DNA of 16,038 bases from Pelobacter sp. UBA5610 (GTDB lineage Bacteria; Desulfobacterota; Desulfuromonadia; Desulfuromonadales; Syntrophotaleaceae), in the NCBI GenBank assembly GCA_002424645.1, contig DIKU01000116.1, forward strand, positions 37,569 through 53,606, in the 5' to 3' direction. Made by a program: the position numbers and the translations under genes. Under the pieces are notes generated by a model, which saw only the letters and a list, made by a program, of their open reading frames with translations, ran no database searches and was not told the DNA's origin. This document shows positions 7,112 to 15,184 of the stretch, piece by piece. Position 1 is the stretch's first letter. The number at the start of each line of letters is the position of its first letter.

Positions 7112-7966
7112 TCAGCAGGATATTCCAAGACGCTCCAGAAGTCGCTCTAAGTCATCCGGTGAAAAATAGCTTATTTCTATTTTTCCGCCTTTTTTCTTGG
7201 CAACGATCTTGACCTTGGTGCCCAGGCTTTGTTTTAGGTTGTCTTCCAGAGACTGCAGGTTCGCATCGGTTTTTTTCGGTGGGGGAGGGGGCGCCAATGC
7301 CGCCTTTTTCGCCCTTTTGACCAAGGCTTCGGTTTCCCTTACAGACAGCCCCTTAGATAACACCTGTTCACGGACACGCAGCAACTGCATCGGCACCGAT
7401 TCAAGAGACAACAAAGCACGAGCATGCCCCATAGCCAAGGTGCCTGTAGAAAGATCTTCGCGAACCGCTTCAGGTAGACGCAGCAGACGAAGAGAATTGG
7501 TCACAGTCGATCGATCTTTGCCGACGCGGCCAGCGACATCCTCCTGCGTGAGGTTGAACGCCTGAATGAGACTCTGATAGGCCGCGGCCTCTTCTATGGG
7601 GTTGAGGTTTTCGCGCTGGATATTTTCGATAAGAGCCATTTCAACAGCAGCGTCTTCTGTGGCCTCATGGATTAAAACCGGAACCTTTTTTAATCCGGAT
7701 CGTTGTGCTGCGCGCCACCGTCGCTCACCGGCAATAATCTGGTAGTGATCGGCCATTCGGCGGACAACAAGAGGCTGTATAATGCCGCGGACTCTTATTG
7801 AAGCCTCCAGTTCCGCAAGTTTCTGGTCATCAAAAACTTTACGCGGCTGATTTTTCAGAGGCCGTAATTCTTCGATCGGGCAGAAAAAAAAACGATGAGA
7901 TTCTTCTTTGATGGCAGGGTCAAGCAACGCGCCGATTCCCTTGCCGAGTGCAGGTTTTTTGGCCAT
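7112..7966 (-). CDS. parB: Chromosome partitioning protein ParB (Spo0J)
   Basis: DNA-binding CTPase clamp that loads at parS, spreads along the origin region and is moved by ParA. 284 residues, normal for chromosomal ParB. In order: N-terminal ParA-activating motif LGKGIGALL (7-15), CTP-binding domain with NQPRKVF (39-45) and GERRWRA (80-86), ENIQREN (114-120), helix-turn-helix around LTQEDVAGRVGKDRSTVTNSLRLL (139-162), a proline run PPPPP (226-230) in the linker, and a C-terminal dimerisation segment. The start codon comes 2 bases after the parA stop with little ribosome site, which implies translational coupling. A parS site is present at 11403-11418, about 3.4 kb upstream in the same transcription block. 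Bactofilin follows 19 bases later. Confidence 0.96.
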   Translation of the reverse strand: MAKKPALGKGIGALLDPAIKEESHRFFFCPIEELRPLKNQPRKVFDDQKLAELEASIRVRGIIQPLVVRRMADHYQIIAGERRWRAAQRSGLKKVPVLIHEATEDAAVEMALIENIQRENLNPIEEAAAYQSLIQAFNLTQEDVAGRVGKDRSTVTNSLRLLRLPEAVREDLSTGTLAMGHARALLSLESVPMQLLRVREQVLSKGLSVRETEALVKRAKKAALAPPPPPKKTDANLQSLEDNLKQSLGTKVKIVAKKKGGKIEISYFSPDDLERLLERLGISC

Positions 7967-7968
7967 AT

Positions 7969-8733
7969 CTAAGTGCCTGTGTGAATGATTTCTCTCGCAA
8001 GAGCAAGATAGGCTTCGGCTCCCCGGGAAGAAATATCGTATTGCAAAATTGGGAGACCGTGACTCGGGGCTTCTGATAAACGCACATTTCGCGGAATGAC
8101 TGTTTGAAAAACACGGTCCGTAAAATGGCGGCGAATCTCGTCACTTACCTGGTGGGAAAGGTTATTTCGACCATCGAACATGGTCAATAGAATTCCACAC
8201 AGAGATAAGGCAGGATTCAATTGTCTTTGAATAAGGTCAATGGTACGGGTTAACTGGCTGAGCCCCTCCATGGCATAATATTCACATTGCAAGGGAACCA
8301 GCACCGAATCGGCTGCGGTCAGGGCATTGATGGTCAACAAACCGAGAGACGGTGGACAATCAATAAGAATATAATCGAAATCATCCCGAATCTGTCGAAG
8401 GGCTGATTTAAGCCGGGCTTCCCGATCAGCCTCGCCGATCAATTCGATTTCGGCGCCAATAAGGTCCGTAGTCGAAGGGAGAATCTTTAAAAATTCAATC
8501 CCTGTATCAGCGATCACCTCCCTGGTTTCAACCTGACCGAGCAGCGCCTGATACGTCGTATACCGGATGTTTTCAGAAACAATCCCGACGCCGCTGCTGG
8601 CATTGGATTGAGGATCCAAATCGACCAGTAGAGTTCGTTTTTCCGCCACCGCAAGCGATGCCGAAAGATTAATTGAGGTGGTTGTTTTACCGACGCCGCC
8701 CTTTTGGTTGGCTATGGCGATGATCTGACCCAT
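7969..8733 (-). CDS. parA: Chromosome partitioning ATPase ParA (Soj)
   Basis: Deviant Walker ATPase that binds the nucleoid as an ATP dimer and pulls ParB-parS complexes apart. 254 residues, the short chromosomal form without an N-terminal DNA-binding extension. Seen: deviant Walker A KGGVGKTT (11-18, signature Lys11), VDLDPQ (37-42), Walker B LIDCPPSLG (123-131), and RNVRLSEAPSHG (215-226), typical of Soj. The ATG at 8733 has a strong AAAGGAG 8 bases upstream. It lies 95 bases downstream of rsmG, the only sizeable gap in this run of genes, with a candidate promoter and a repeated motif there, so parAB may also be transcribed on its own. MinD or plasmid ParA are less likely given the neighbours. 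Confidence 0.97.
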   Translation of the reverse strand: MGQIIAIANQKGGVGKTTTSINLSASLAVAEKRTLLVDLDPQSNASSGVGIVSENIRYTTYQALLGQVETREVIADTGIEFLKILPSTTDLIGAEIELIGEADREARLKSALRQIRDDFDYILIDCPPSLGLLTINALTAADSVLVPLQCEYYAMEGLSQLTRTIDLIQRQLNPALSLCGILLTMFDGRNNLSHQVSDEIRRHFTDRVFQTVIPRNVRLSEAPSHGLPILQYDISSRGAEAYLALAREIIHTGT

Positions 8734-8745
8734 ATGAGGATCTCC

Positions 8746-8824
8746 TTTACCCTGTGTACGGGCAGAAATCCTATCATAAACCCACGCGTCCTCAAAGGGA
8801 AAAGGTCAAATTTACCCCTGTGTA
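8746..8824 (-). repeat. Duplicated TACACAGGG(G)TAAA motif in the parA leader
   Basis: The 95-base rsmG-parA gap contains two copies of one motif in the same direction on the minus strand: TACACAGGGGTAAA (8824-8811), just after the rsmG stop, and TACACAGGGTAAA (8758-8746), which runs into the parA ribosome site. They differ only by one extra G. Between them sits a possible promoter (TTGAGG, 16 bases, TAGGAT). This arrangement suggests paired operators or an RNA-level control site, but no known regulator was recognised. Confidence 0.5.
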
Positions 8825-8828
8825 GAAG

Positions 8829-9485
8829 CTACAACTGTCTTTTAATTTCGATCACTGTTCTTTCGGCTTTTGATATCGGCAATTTCATACTGTGAATTTT
8901 TTCCAGTTTAAAATTAAAGGCTTCCATAACCGCTACCGATTCTTCCAGCTCCTTGATCCCCTCAGGACCTTTCATGGCCAGCAATCTTCCTCCTGCTGCT
9001 ATAAAAGGTTCTGCCAATTGCATCAATTGTGAAAGGTGAGTCAGCGCCCTGGCAGTCACCACGTCAAAGATATTTCTATAATCCGGGTTAGCAGCCAACG
9101 CCTCAATCCTGCAAGTTTCGGCTTTAAATGCCTTTAAAGCAAGGGAGCGTACGACATGCTGCTGGAAAACAATTTTTTTGCCTACACTATCTACGGATAA
9201 AACCCGCAGTGTGGGCCACGCTATTTTCAATGGTATACCCGGCAACCCAGCTCCCGACCCCATATCCAGCACCAACTCATCCCCCTGCAGCAGAGGCACA
9301 AGGGTCAAGGAATCAACAAGATGCTTTTCAAGCGCCTCTAAAGGGTCCTTGATAGCCGTCAGATTGATACTGCGATTCCATCGCAGCATTTCCTCCAGAT
9401 ACCAGAGGAGCTGATCCCGGACGCAAGGGTCAAGCTTCACATTTATAGCCAGCAATAGCTCATGCAGTCTGCTTTTCATATCCAA
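8829..9485 (-). CDS. rsmG: 16S rRNA (guanine-N7) methyltransferase RsmG (GidB)
   Basis: SAM-dependent enzyme that methylates N7 of G527 (E. coli numbering) in 16S rRNA, affecting streptomycin response. 218 residues, normal length. Class I methyltransferase motifs are visible: LVLDMGSGAGLPGIPLKI (SAM-binding loop), VLSVDSVGKK, and FDVVTARAL; WNRSINLTAI near the N-terminus is a family hallmark. Start choice: TTG at 9485 has AGGA at 7 bases, while ATG at 9479 is two codons inside with the same AGGA at 13 bases; either is possible. The gene begins 2 bases after the mnmG stop and is clearly in the mnmEG transcript. Confidence 0.94.
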   Translation of the reverse strand: MDMKSRLHELLLAINVKLDPCVRDQLLWYLEEMLRWNRSINLTAIKDPLEALEKHLVDSLTLVPLLQGDELVLDMGSGAGLPGIPLKIAWPTLRVLSVDSVGKKIVFQQHVVRSLALKAFKAETCRIEALAANPDYRNIFDVVTARALTHLSQLMQLAEPFIAAGGRLLAMKGPEGIKELEESVAVMEAFNFKLEKIHSMKLPISKAERTVIEIKRQL

Positions 9486-9487
9486 GA

Positions 9488-11347
9488 CTATTTCCTGCGT
9501 AAAAGCACTGAAAGAATAGCCACAGCCGCGGGGGTCATTCCCGGTATTCGAGCCGCCTGTCCCAAGCTAACCGGCCTCACCTTATTCAACTTCTCTTTGA
9601 CCTCCGTAGACAAGCCGTCTATCTCACTATAATTCATATCATCCGGAATAACGACCTGTTCCGAACGCCTGAACCGATCAACAACTTCCTGTTGCCTTGC
9701 TATATACCCCTCATACTTGATTTCGATCTGCAATTGTTCGCGCACATCAACAGAAAAACCGGCCAACCGCTCATCGGCAAAGACGATATCGTCAAACTCC
9801 ACCTCTGGTCGCCTTAGCAATTGGGCCAGAGAAACGCCATTTTTCAATTCTTTTAAACCGAGGCGATGCAGGTTTTCCTGATCAGAAGGTGCCAAGCGCA
9901 GAACCTCCAACAAGTTACGCCCACATTCAATTTGTTTCATTTTTTCAGAAAACCGTGACCAGCGCTTTTCTGTGACCAACCCTATACGATGCCCGATCGG
10001 AGTTAAGCGTTGATCGGCATTATCCTCCCGCAACAACAGGCGATATTCCGCACGCGAAGTAAACATCCTATAGGGCTCGGATGTTCCGCATGTGACCAGA
10101 TCATCTATCATAACGCCTATATAAGCTTGATCCCTGCCCAGCAACAAAGGAGGTAGATTTCTTAGTGCCTGAACAGCATTTATTCCCGCCATCAAACCCT
10201 GCGCTGCCGCTTCTTCATATCCAGATGTGCCATTGATCTGACCAGCAAGAAACAATCCTTTTATGATCTTTGTTTCAAGACTTGGCTGCAATTGCACAGG
10301 GTCAACAAAATCATACTCGATAGCGTACCCCGGTCGCATAATTTCTACATTTTCCAAACCTGGGATAGTCCGCAGAAAAGCTAACTGCACATCCGGTGGA
10401 AGAGAGGTTGACACTCCATTTGGATAAACCTCACAAGTATCCAACCCCTCAGGCTCCAAAAACACATGGTGGCTTTCCCGATCCGGAAACCGCATCACTT
10501 TATCTTCTATGGAGGGGCAATATCTTGGTCCCACGCCCTCGATGACCCCTTGATACAAAGGCGACCTATCGAGCCCTTCGCGAATAAGGGCATGTGTTTT
10601 TGCATTGGTGGCCGTGATATAACAGGGAACCTGCCTGGTCGTTATTTCCTTTGTATCTACTGAAAAAGGCGTGAGCGGAAAATCCCCGTACTGAGGCTCA
10701 AGACCATCATAATTTATCGTGTTTCCATCTAAACGAGCCGGAGTTCCGGTTTTCAATCGACCAACACGAAGGCCAAGCTCGGACAAATGATCTGACAACC
10801 CCATGGATGCCGGCTCCCCAGCCCTGCCTCCTGGAAAATGTTGCAGACCCACATGGATCAGCCCGCGCATAAATGTCCCGGTAGTCAAAACAACGGATTG
10901 ACCGTAAAAACAAAGACCATCCGCGGTTTCCACACCACAAACTTTCTCTCCCTGCATAATCAGCCTTACAACCGATCCCTGCTTAAGATCCAAGTTTGGT
11001 TGCGACTCAACCACTTGCTTCATGTGCATTTGATACGCGCGTCGATCCGCCTGCGCTCTTGTCGCACGAACCGCCGGACCCTTCTTGGTATTCAATGTTC
11101 TAAACTGAATTCCCGTCGCATCTATAACTCTGGCCATTTCTCCACCCAACGCATCAATCTCGCGAACCAGGTGTCCCTTGGCCAAACCACCTATGGCCGG
11201 ATTACACGACATCTGAGCCACAGCATCCAAATGCATATTGAGCAGCAAAGTACTACACCCCATCCTTGCACTTGCCAGCGCAGCTTCACATCCGGCATGT
11301 CCCGCACCGACCACAATTACTTCGTACTCTTTCCCGTAACCAGCCAT
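9488..11347 (-). CDS. mnmG: tRNA uridine-34 5-carboxymethylaminomethyl synthesis enzyme MnmG (GidA)
   Basis: FAD protein that, with MnmE, builds the cmnm5 group on wobble U34 of certain tRNAs using glycine and a folate one-carbon unit. 619 residues, the usual full length. Seen: FAD-binding GAGHAGCEAA (14-23), CNPAIGGLAKGHLVREIDALGG (48-69) with the conserved Cys48, LNTKKGPAVRATRAQADR (83-100), LTTGTFMRG, FPGGRAGEPAS, LKTGTPARLDG, and LFLAGQINGTSGYEEAAAQG with the C-terminal GidA helical region after it. The ATG at 11347 lacks a strong ribosome site. The 73-base gap to mnmE is mostly occupied by the parS palindrome. rsmG follows 2 bases later. Confidence 0.98.
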   Translation of the reverse strand: MAGYGKEYEVIVVGAGHAGCEAALASARMGCSTLLLNMHLDAVAQMSCNPAIGGLAKGHLVREIDALGGEMARVIDATGIQFRTLNTKKGPAVRATRAQADRRAYQMHMKQVVESQPNLDLKQGSVVRLIMQGEKVCGVETADGLCFYGQSVVLTTGTFMRGLIHVGLQHFPGGRAGEPASMGLSDHLSELGLRVGRLKTGTPARLDGNTINYDGLEPQYGDFPLTPFSVDTKEITTRQVPCYITATNAKTHALIREGLDRSPLYQGVIEGVGPRYCPSIEDKVMRFPDRESHHVFLEPEGLDTCEVYPNGVSTSLPPDVQLAFLRTIPGLENVEIMRPGYAIEYDFVDPVQLQPSLETKIIKGLFLAGQINGTSGYEEAAAQGLMAGINAVQALRNLPPLLLGRDQAYIGVMIDDLVTCGTSEPYRMFTSRAEYRLLLREDNADQRLTPIGHRIGLVTEKRWSRFSEKMKQIECGRNLLEVLRLAPSDQENLHRLGLKELKNGVSLAQLLRRPEVEFDDIVFADERLAGFSVDVREQLQIEIKYEGYIARQQEVVDRFRRSEQVVIPDDMNYSEIDGLSTEVKEKLNKVRPVSLGQAARIPGMTPAAVAILSVLLRRK

Positions 11348-11390
11348 AACTAATCCGTATTGCCTTTAGATGGACATAATAACCATTAAC

Positions 11391-11430
11391 AGGAAAATGA
11401 CATGTTTCACGTGAAACGTGTCATTTTCCT
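11391..11430. repeat. 40-bp near-perfect palindrome carrying parS
   Basis: Two 20-base arms starting AGGAAAATGACA are inverted copies with a single mismatch (T11403 against the partner of G11418). The centre, between 11410 and 11411, is the parS core. The mnmE stop codon (11421-11423, minus) lies inside the right arm. No T-run follows on either strand, so terminator activity is doubtful, although mRNA could fold into a long hairpin between mnmE and mnmG. Confidence 0.9.
11403..11418. promoter_or_regulatory. parS site (ParB/Spo0J binding site)
   Basis: TGTTTCACGTGAAACG matches the widely conserved chromosomal parS sequence TGTTTCACGTGAAACA at 15 of 16 positions, and its 14-base core GTTTCACGTGAAAC is a perfect palindrome. 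It lies between mnmE and mnmG, about 2.7 kb from the parA start and 4.3 kb from dnaA, as expected for an origin-proximal centromere. No second parS was noticed in the window. Confidence 0.92.
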
Positions 11431-12806
11431 ATGCAAAATTTCGTAAAAATTCTATCAAGAATATCATCGGGCGTCGTCTCGCCGGTAATCTCACCTACGG
11501 CATCAAGGGCCTCATGCAGTTCAACCGCTCCAAACTCGGGTGAAATTCCCCTGGTCAGCAATGTGCGAAAGCGGCTAAGCGCCTCTCTCGCATGAAGCAG
11601 AGCCTGGCGATGGCGTCTGTCTGTGAGAACCACTGTCTCTCTGACATCGGCAGCCTTTCCATCCCCGGAAAAACGCTCTTGTATGCACTTGGTCAATTCA
11701 TCAAGGCCATTGCCTTCACGAGCGGAAACATTAACCACAGAAAAGCCTTCGAGAACTTCTGGAATGGGCAAACAACCGAGATCAGATTTATTCTGCACAA
11801 CAAGAACCTCCCGTTCCCGGCAGAATTCCAAAGCAAGAAAATCATCCTCAGTCAAGCCAACACTGCCATCGACAACCAGCAATATAAGATCCGCAGAATC
11901 TACCTTGATACGTGCACGTCTTACACCTTCTTGCTCAACAGGATCATCCGTATTCCGGATACCGGCGGTGTCAACCAAGCGAAGAGGTATTCCAGCCAAA
12001 ACCAGATCTTCCTCAATAGTATCGCGAGTGGTCCCCGGTATATCCGTTACAATAGCGCGAGCCTCCCCGAGTAAACTATTCATTAATGAACTTTTACCAA
12101 CATTTGGACGGCCAAAAATAAGGATGTTCAGACCGTCACGTAATAGGCGTCCTGAATCAAATGAACTGATGATTTGATCCATGTCCGCAAGCAGGGAGCC
12201 GGTCTTGGTGCCCAACACCTGTTCGGTATCCAATTCTATATCCTCTTCGGGGAAATCGATAGCAGCTTCGATTTCCGCAAGAAGATCGGCGATCCGCCCC
12301 CTAAACTCCTGTATTTTACCAGCGAGGCGCCCTTTAAGTTGATCAAGAGCAACATCACTGGCCAATTGGGAACGTGATCGAATGAGATCGATCACCGCTT
12401 CTGCCTGGGTCAGATCGATACGCCCATTAACAAAGGCCCGAAAAGTGAATTCTCCAGGCCTTGCCAAACGGGCGCCCCCGGAAAGAAAAACATCCAATAT
12501 GCGCCTAAGGACGAGAGTACCCCCATGGCAGTGGATTTCAGCGACATCCTCACGCGTATAAGATCGAGGTTTCCGCATGAGAACAGCCATGACTTCATCA
12601 ATTGGCTGCCCTGCACCATCTCTCAAAATGCCGTGGTAAAGGTGATGGGAGTCTAAGCGGGCAGATACACGGCTGGGGCTGAAAAATCTAAGTAATAGAT
12701 CTTCAGCCCCAGGTCCGGAAAGCCGCACGATGCCGATTCCACCTTCACCAGGCGGTGTTGCAGGCGCTATTATTGTGTCGTCCTTAAACATCGGTATTTG
12801 ATTCAT
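11421..12806 (-). CDS. mnmE: tRNA modification GTPase MnmE (TrmE)
   Basis: K+-dependent GTPase partner of MnmG in cmnm5U34 synthesis. 461 residues. Order: N-terminal folate-binding domain (TIIAPATPPGEGGIGIVRLSG, 11-31), central helical domain (PGEFTFRAFVNGRIDLTQAEAV around 117-138), inserted Ras-like G domain with G1 GRPNVGKSS (232-240), G2 TTRDT (259-263), G3 DTAG (279-282) and G4 NKSD (339-342), and the C-terminal CIGK carrying the catalytic cysteine Cys458. The ATG at 12806 has only a weak GAG site; ATG at 12791 is an inferior alternative. The terminator upstream separates it from yidC, so it probably has its own promoter in 12807-12868, not resolved here. Its stop codon lies within the parS palindrome. 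Confidence 0.98.
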   Translation of the reverse strand: MNQIPMFKDDTIIAPATPPGEGGIGIVRLSGPGAEDLLLRFFSPSRVSARLDSHHLYHGILRDGAGQPIDEVMAVLMRKPRSYTREDVAEIHCHGGTLVLRRILDVFLSGGARLARPGEFTFRAFVNGRIDLTQAEAVIDLIRSRSQLASDVALDQLKGRLAGKIQEFRGRIADLLAEIEAAIDFPEEDIELDTEQVLGTKTGSLLADMDQIISSFDSGRLLRDGLNILIFGRPNVGKSSLMNSLLGEARAIVTDIPGTTRDTIEEDLVLAGIPLRLVDTAGIRNTDDPVEQEGVRRARIKVDSADLILLVVDGSVGLTEDDFLALEFCREREVLVVQNKSDLGCLPIPEVLEGFSVVNVSAREGNGLDELTKCIQERFSGDGKAADVRETVVLTDRRHRQALLHAREALSRFRTLLTRGISPEFGAVELHEALDAVGEITGETTPDDILDRIFTKFCIGK

Positions 12807-12867
12807 ATCTCAAAATAATTTGTAAATGATACAAAAGAAATAGACCAAAACGAGCCACGCAGCCAAT

Positions 12868-12916
12868 GAAAAAGCCTGGCATTTTCGGTTGCAAAAGCAG
12901 ACGCGAAATGCCAGGC
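12868..12916 (-). terminator. Rho-independent terminator after yidC
   Basis: On the minus strand GCCTGGCATTTCG (12916-12904) pairs with CGAAAATGCCAGGC (12887-12874), a 13-bp stem with one extra A, around a 16-base loop, followed at once by TTTTTC (12873-12868). It begins 14 bases after the yidC stop and ends the rpmH-rnpA-yidD-yidC transcript before mnmE. Confidence 0.85.
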
Positions 12917-12930
12917 CAAAAAATTGGATT

Positions 12931-14562
12931 TTAGGCGGTTTGAGTCAAATCCCCCGCGCCACGATTTATGAACCATTGCTGAGTGATGGTCAACACGTTA
13001 TTAACCAGCCAGTAAATAACCAATCCTGAGGGGAAATTTAAAAACATAAAGGTAAAAACGACCGGCATAAAAAGCATTATTTTAGCTTGCTGAGAATCCA
13101 TGGTTGTCGGACTCATTTTCTGCTGAATAAACATGGTGACCCCCATAATGATGGGAGTTATATAATAAGGGTCCTTGGCCGACAAATCATGAAGCCAGAA
13201 GATAAAAGGCTCATGCCGTAAGGCAATTGAACCAAGCAATACTTTATAAAGCGCGAAAAAAACCGGAATCTGAGCAAACATGGGCAAACACCCACCCATC
13301 GGATTTACCCGATTGTTACGGTAAAGTTCCATGATTTCGCGATTCATCCGCTCTTTATCATTTTTAAATTTTTCACGCAGACGTTGCATTTCCGGTTGCA
13401 GTTTCTGCATGTCCCGCATCGATTTATAGCTTTTATGAGTCAAAGGCCAAAAAAGCAGTTTTATAAATGCGGTTAGGAGAATGATGGCAACGCCATAATT
13501 TTTAATGACGTTGTTGTAGCAAAATTTGAGAACGGTAAGCAGGGGCCTGGCAAGCATATCAAAAAAACCGAAATCAATAGCCTTATCCAGACCATGATTG
13601 ACGCCTGCCAGAATATCCAGATCACGGGGCCCGGCATACAGCAAATAATCGAGAGACAAGGTTTGTTTGCCTTCCAAACGCAAAGGCCCGCTTTCAACAA
13701 TATTGCTGATAGTATCAGCATTTTTCTGTATGACAAAGGAATGCTGGGAACTATCAAGCGGCACGGCGGCAGTCAGGAAATATTTATCCTCAAATGCGGT
13801 CCACACAGCAGAGCTGCCATGCCGTATAGTTTTTTCTTCAAGTTTTTTTACTTTATAGGTAGTGAGATCGCCGTCGTCATAAACTGCTGGGCCCACGAAG
13901 GAATAACTGGAGTCATCGCGGCCCTCAAACCATGGCTGCAACAGTAGAAAATCAAGATTTCCCTGCAAGGTTGCTTCTGTCTGATTATGGATTTGAACAG
14001 CAAGGGAAAGATCGTATCCAGTGCCCTTAATTGTATAATTTTTTTCAACAACCAGGCCGTTATCCAGAAGTGCGGTAAACCGCAATATCCTTTCTTCACC
14101 ATCCTTTAAGGTCAAACCTTCTGTCGGAACAGAGGCTGTATAAACATAATCAATCGGTAGATGAATATCCCCATGACCCTTTGTAGCAAAAGTACTCACA
14201 TCAGCAGTGCTACCGACAAGTGAAACCAAAGGGGAGTTTTTTTTGATCGTTTCACGATACTTCTTAAGTTCAATTTTTTTAAGACGCGCTCCTACATTAG
14301 TAAAAACGGCGCGATAATCATCTGTCTCAACAACAAAATCCTGAGCTTTCACATCAGTCTGCTTGACGACCTGAGGAATACTCTTTGAAATAGATAGCTT
14401 TTCATTTGCCTCATTACCAACAGAGAGGACATCTTTTTTTTCACTTGCAATTTTCTCGTCAGTAACGGGAACGGTGGGTGCCGGCTTGACGAAAAACATG
14501 GTGTAGCCCGTCCATACCGCCAGCATCAAAAAAAGAGCTATAAAAACATTTTTATTTTCCAT
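12931..14562 (-). CDS. yidC: Membrane protein insertase YidC (Oxa1 family)
   Basis: Inserts and folds inner-membrane proteins alone or with SecYEG. 543 residues, the long Gram-negative form. Seen: N-terminal membrane helix (NVFIALFLMLAVWTGYTMFF, 5-24), a large periplasmic beta domain with a lysine- and valine-rich start, then the conserved C-terminal Oxa1 domain: NYGVAIILLTAFIKLLFWPLT helix, the basic coiled cytoplasmic loop (SYKSMRDMQKLQPEMQRLREKFKND), NPMGGCLPMFAQIPVFFALYKVL, and two further hydrophobic segments ending with QQWFINRG. The ATG at 14562 matches the usual MENKN-type N-terminus, with GGAG about 11 bases upstream; ATG at 14595 would add 11 residues. It lies 39 bases after yidD and is followed by a strong terminator. 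No jag/khpB gene follows, unlike many bacteria. Confidence 0.96.
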   Translation of the reverse strand: MENKNVFIALFLMLAVWTGYTMFFVKPAPTVPVTDEKIASEKKDVLSVGNEANEKLSISKSIPQVVKQTDVKAQDFVVETDDYRAVFTNVGARLKKIELKKYRETIKKNSPLVSLVGSTADVSTFATKGHGDIHLPIDYVYTASVPTEGLTLKDGEERILRFTALLDNGLVVEKNYTIKGTGYDLSLAVQIHNQTEATLQGNLDFLLLQPWFEGRDDSSYSFVGPAVYDDGDLTTYKVKKLEEKTIRHGSSAVWTAFEDKYFLTAAVPLDSSQHSFVIQKNADTISNIVESGPLRLEGKQTLSLDYLLYAGPRDLDILAGVNHGLDKAIDFGFFDMLARPLLTVLKFCYNNVIKNYGVAIILLTAFIKLLFWPLTHKSYKSMRDMQKLQPEMQRLREKFKNDKERMNREIMELYRNNRVNPMGGCLPMFAQIPVFFALYKVLLGSIALRHEPFIFWLHDLSAKDPYYITPIIMGVTMFIQQKMSPTTMDSQQAKIMLFMPVVFTFMFLNFPSGLVIYWLVNNVLTITQQWFINRGAGDLTQTA

Positions 14563-14601
14563 AAGGCATGATACTCCGATAGCCCAGAAGAACATTCCCT
14601 A

Positions 14602-14814
14602 TTATTGAACAGGGTCATATCCTCCGGGATGAAAGGGATGGCAGCGGCTAAGCCTACCTATAATTTTCACCAAGCCTCTAAGTAAACCAAATTTAGCAAG
14701 AGATTGGAGGGCATATTCAGAACAGGTAGGGTAAAACCGACAGGAGGGTGCCATAACAGGCGATATACATCGCTGGTATGCAATAATCAAGAAGATCAGG
14801 AATTTCCGGATCAT
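14602..14814 (-). CDS. yidD: Membrane protein insertion efficiency factor YidD
   Basis: Small membrane-associated protein thought to assist YidC-dependent insertion. 70 residues, typical. The hydrophobic/amphipathic N-terminus (FLIFLIIAYQRCISP) and the hallmark motifs PSCRFYPTCSEYA (23-35) with its cysteines and RCHPFHPGGYDPV (57-69) are all present. The ATG overlaps the rnpA stop by four bases (ATGA), implying translational coupling; yidC follows after 39 bases. Confidence 0.95.
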   Translation of the reverse strand: MIRKFLIFLIIAYQRCISPVMAPSCRFYPTCSEYALQSLAKFGLLRGLVKIIGRLSRCHPFHPGGYDPVQ

Positions 14815-15173
14815 GAGGTTTTATCGATGGTTGTGTGTCGCGTAAGAAACATAAGCTCTTCACACACCTGCCAATAATCGAGTGATGCAGCGCCCGGTTT
14901 GGCGACAATGGATATATCTCTGCCGGATACCATTGAAGAGTAGTGTAACCGGAAGAATTCCCGCAATAAGCGCTTAACCCGATTACGCGCAACAGCCCTG
15001 CCAACCTTGCGACTGACGGTCAGTCCCAACCTGGCAGGGCTATTTCCACATAAATGCGTGTAGACGATGAAATTCTGAGTATGACGCCGCCGACCATGAT
15101 TGCGCAGAAAACGATACTCGTCGGAACAGCGAATTCTATTTGATCGAGGAAGAATATTTCCCAGAGATTTCAT
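14811..15173 (-). CDS. rnpA: Ribonuclease P protein component
   Basis: Basic protein subunit that helps the RNase P RNA bind pre-tRNA 5' leaders. 120 residues, normal. The signature RNRVKRLLREFFR (63-75) and the preceding LGLTVSRKVGRAVAR (49-63) are clear, and the protein is rich in arginine. The ATG at 15173 is 11 bases after the rpmH stop and has no visible ribosome site, so translation may depend on rpmH. The 3' end overlaps yidD by four bases. The RNase P RNA gene is not in the window. Confidence 0.96.
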   Translation of the reverse strand: MKSLGNILPRSNRIRCSDEYRFLRNHGRRRHTQNFIVYTHLCGNSPARLGLTVSRKVGRAVARNRVKRLLREFFRLHYSSMVSGRDISIVAKPGAASLDYWQVCEELMFLTRHTTIDKTS

Positions 15174-15184
15174 TCGTAAACAAA

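Noticed and set aside
11391..11430. Palindrome as a rho-independent terminator for mnmE
   Set aside because: The stem is strong but no T-run follows on either strand, and the parS core explains its centre; mnmE and mnmG are probably co-transcribed.
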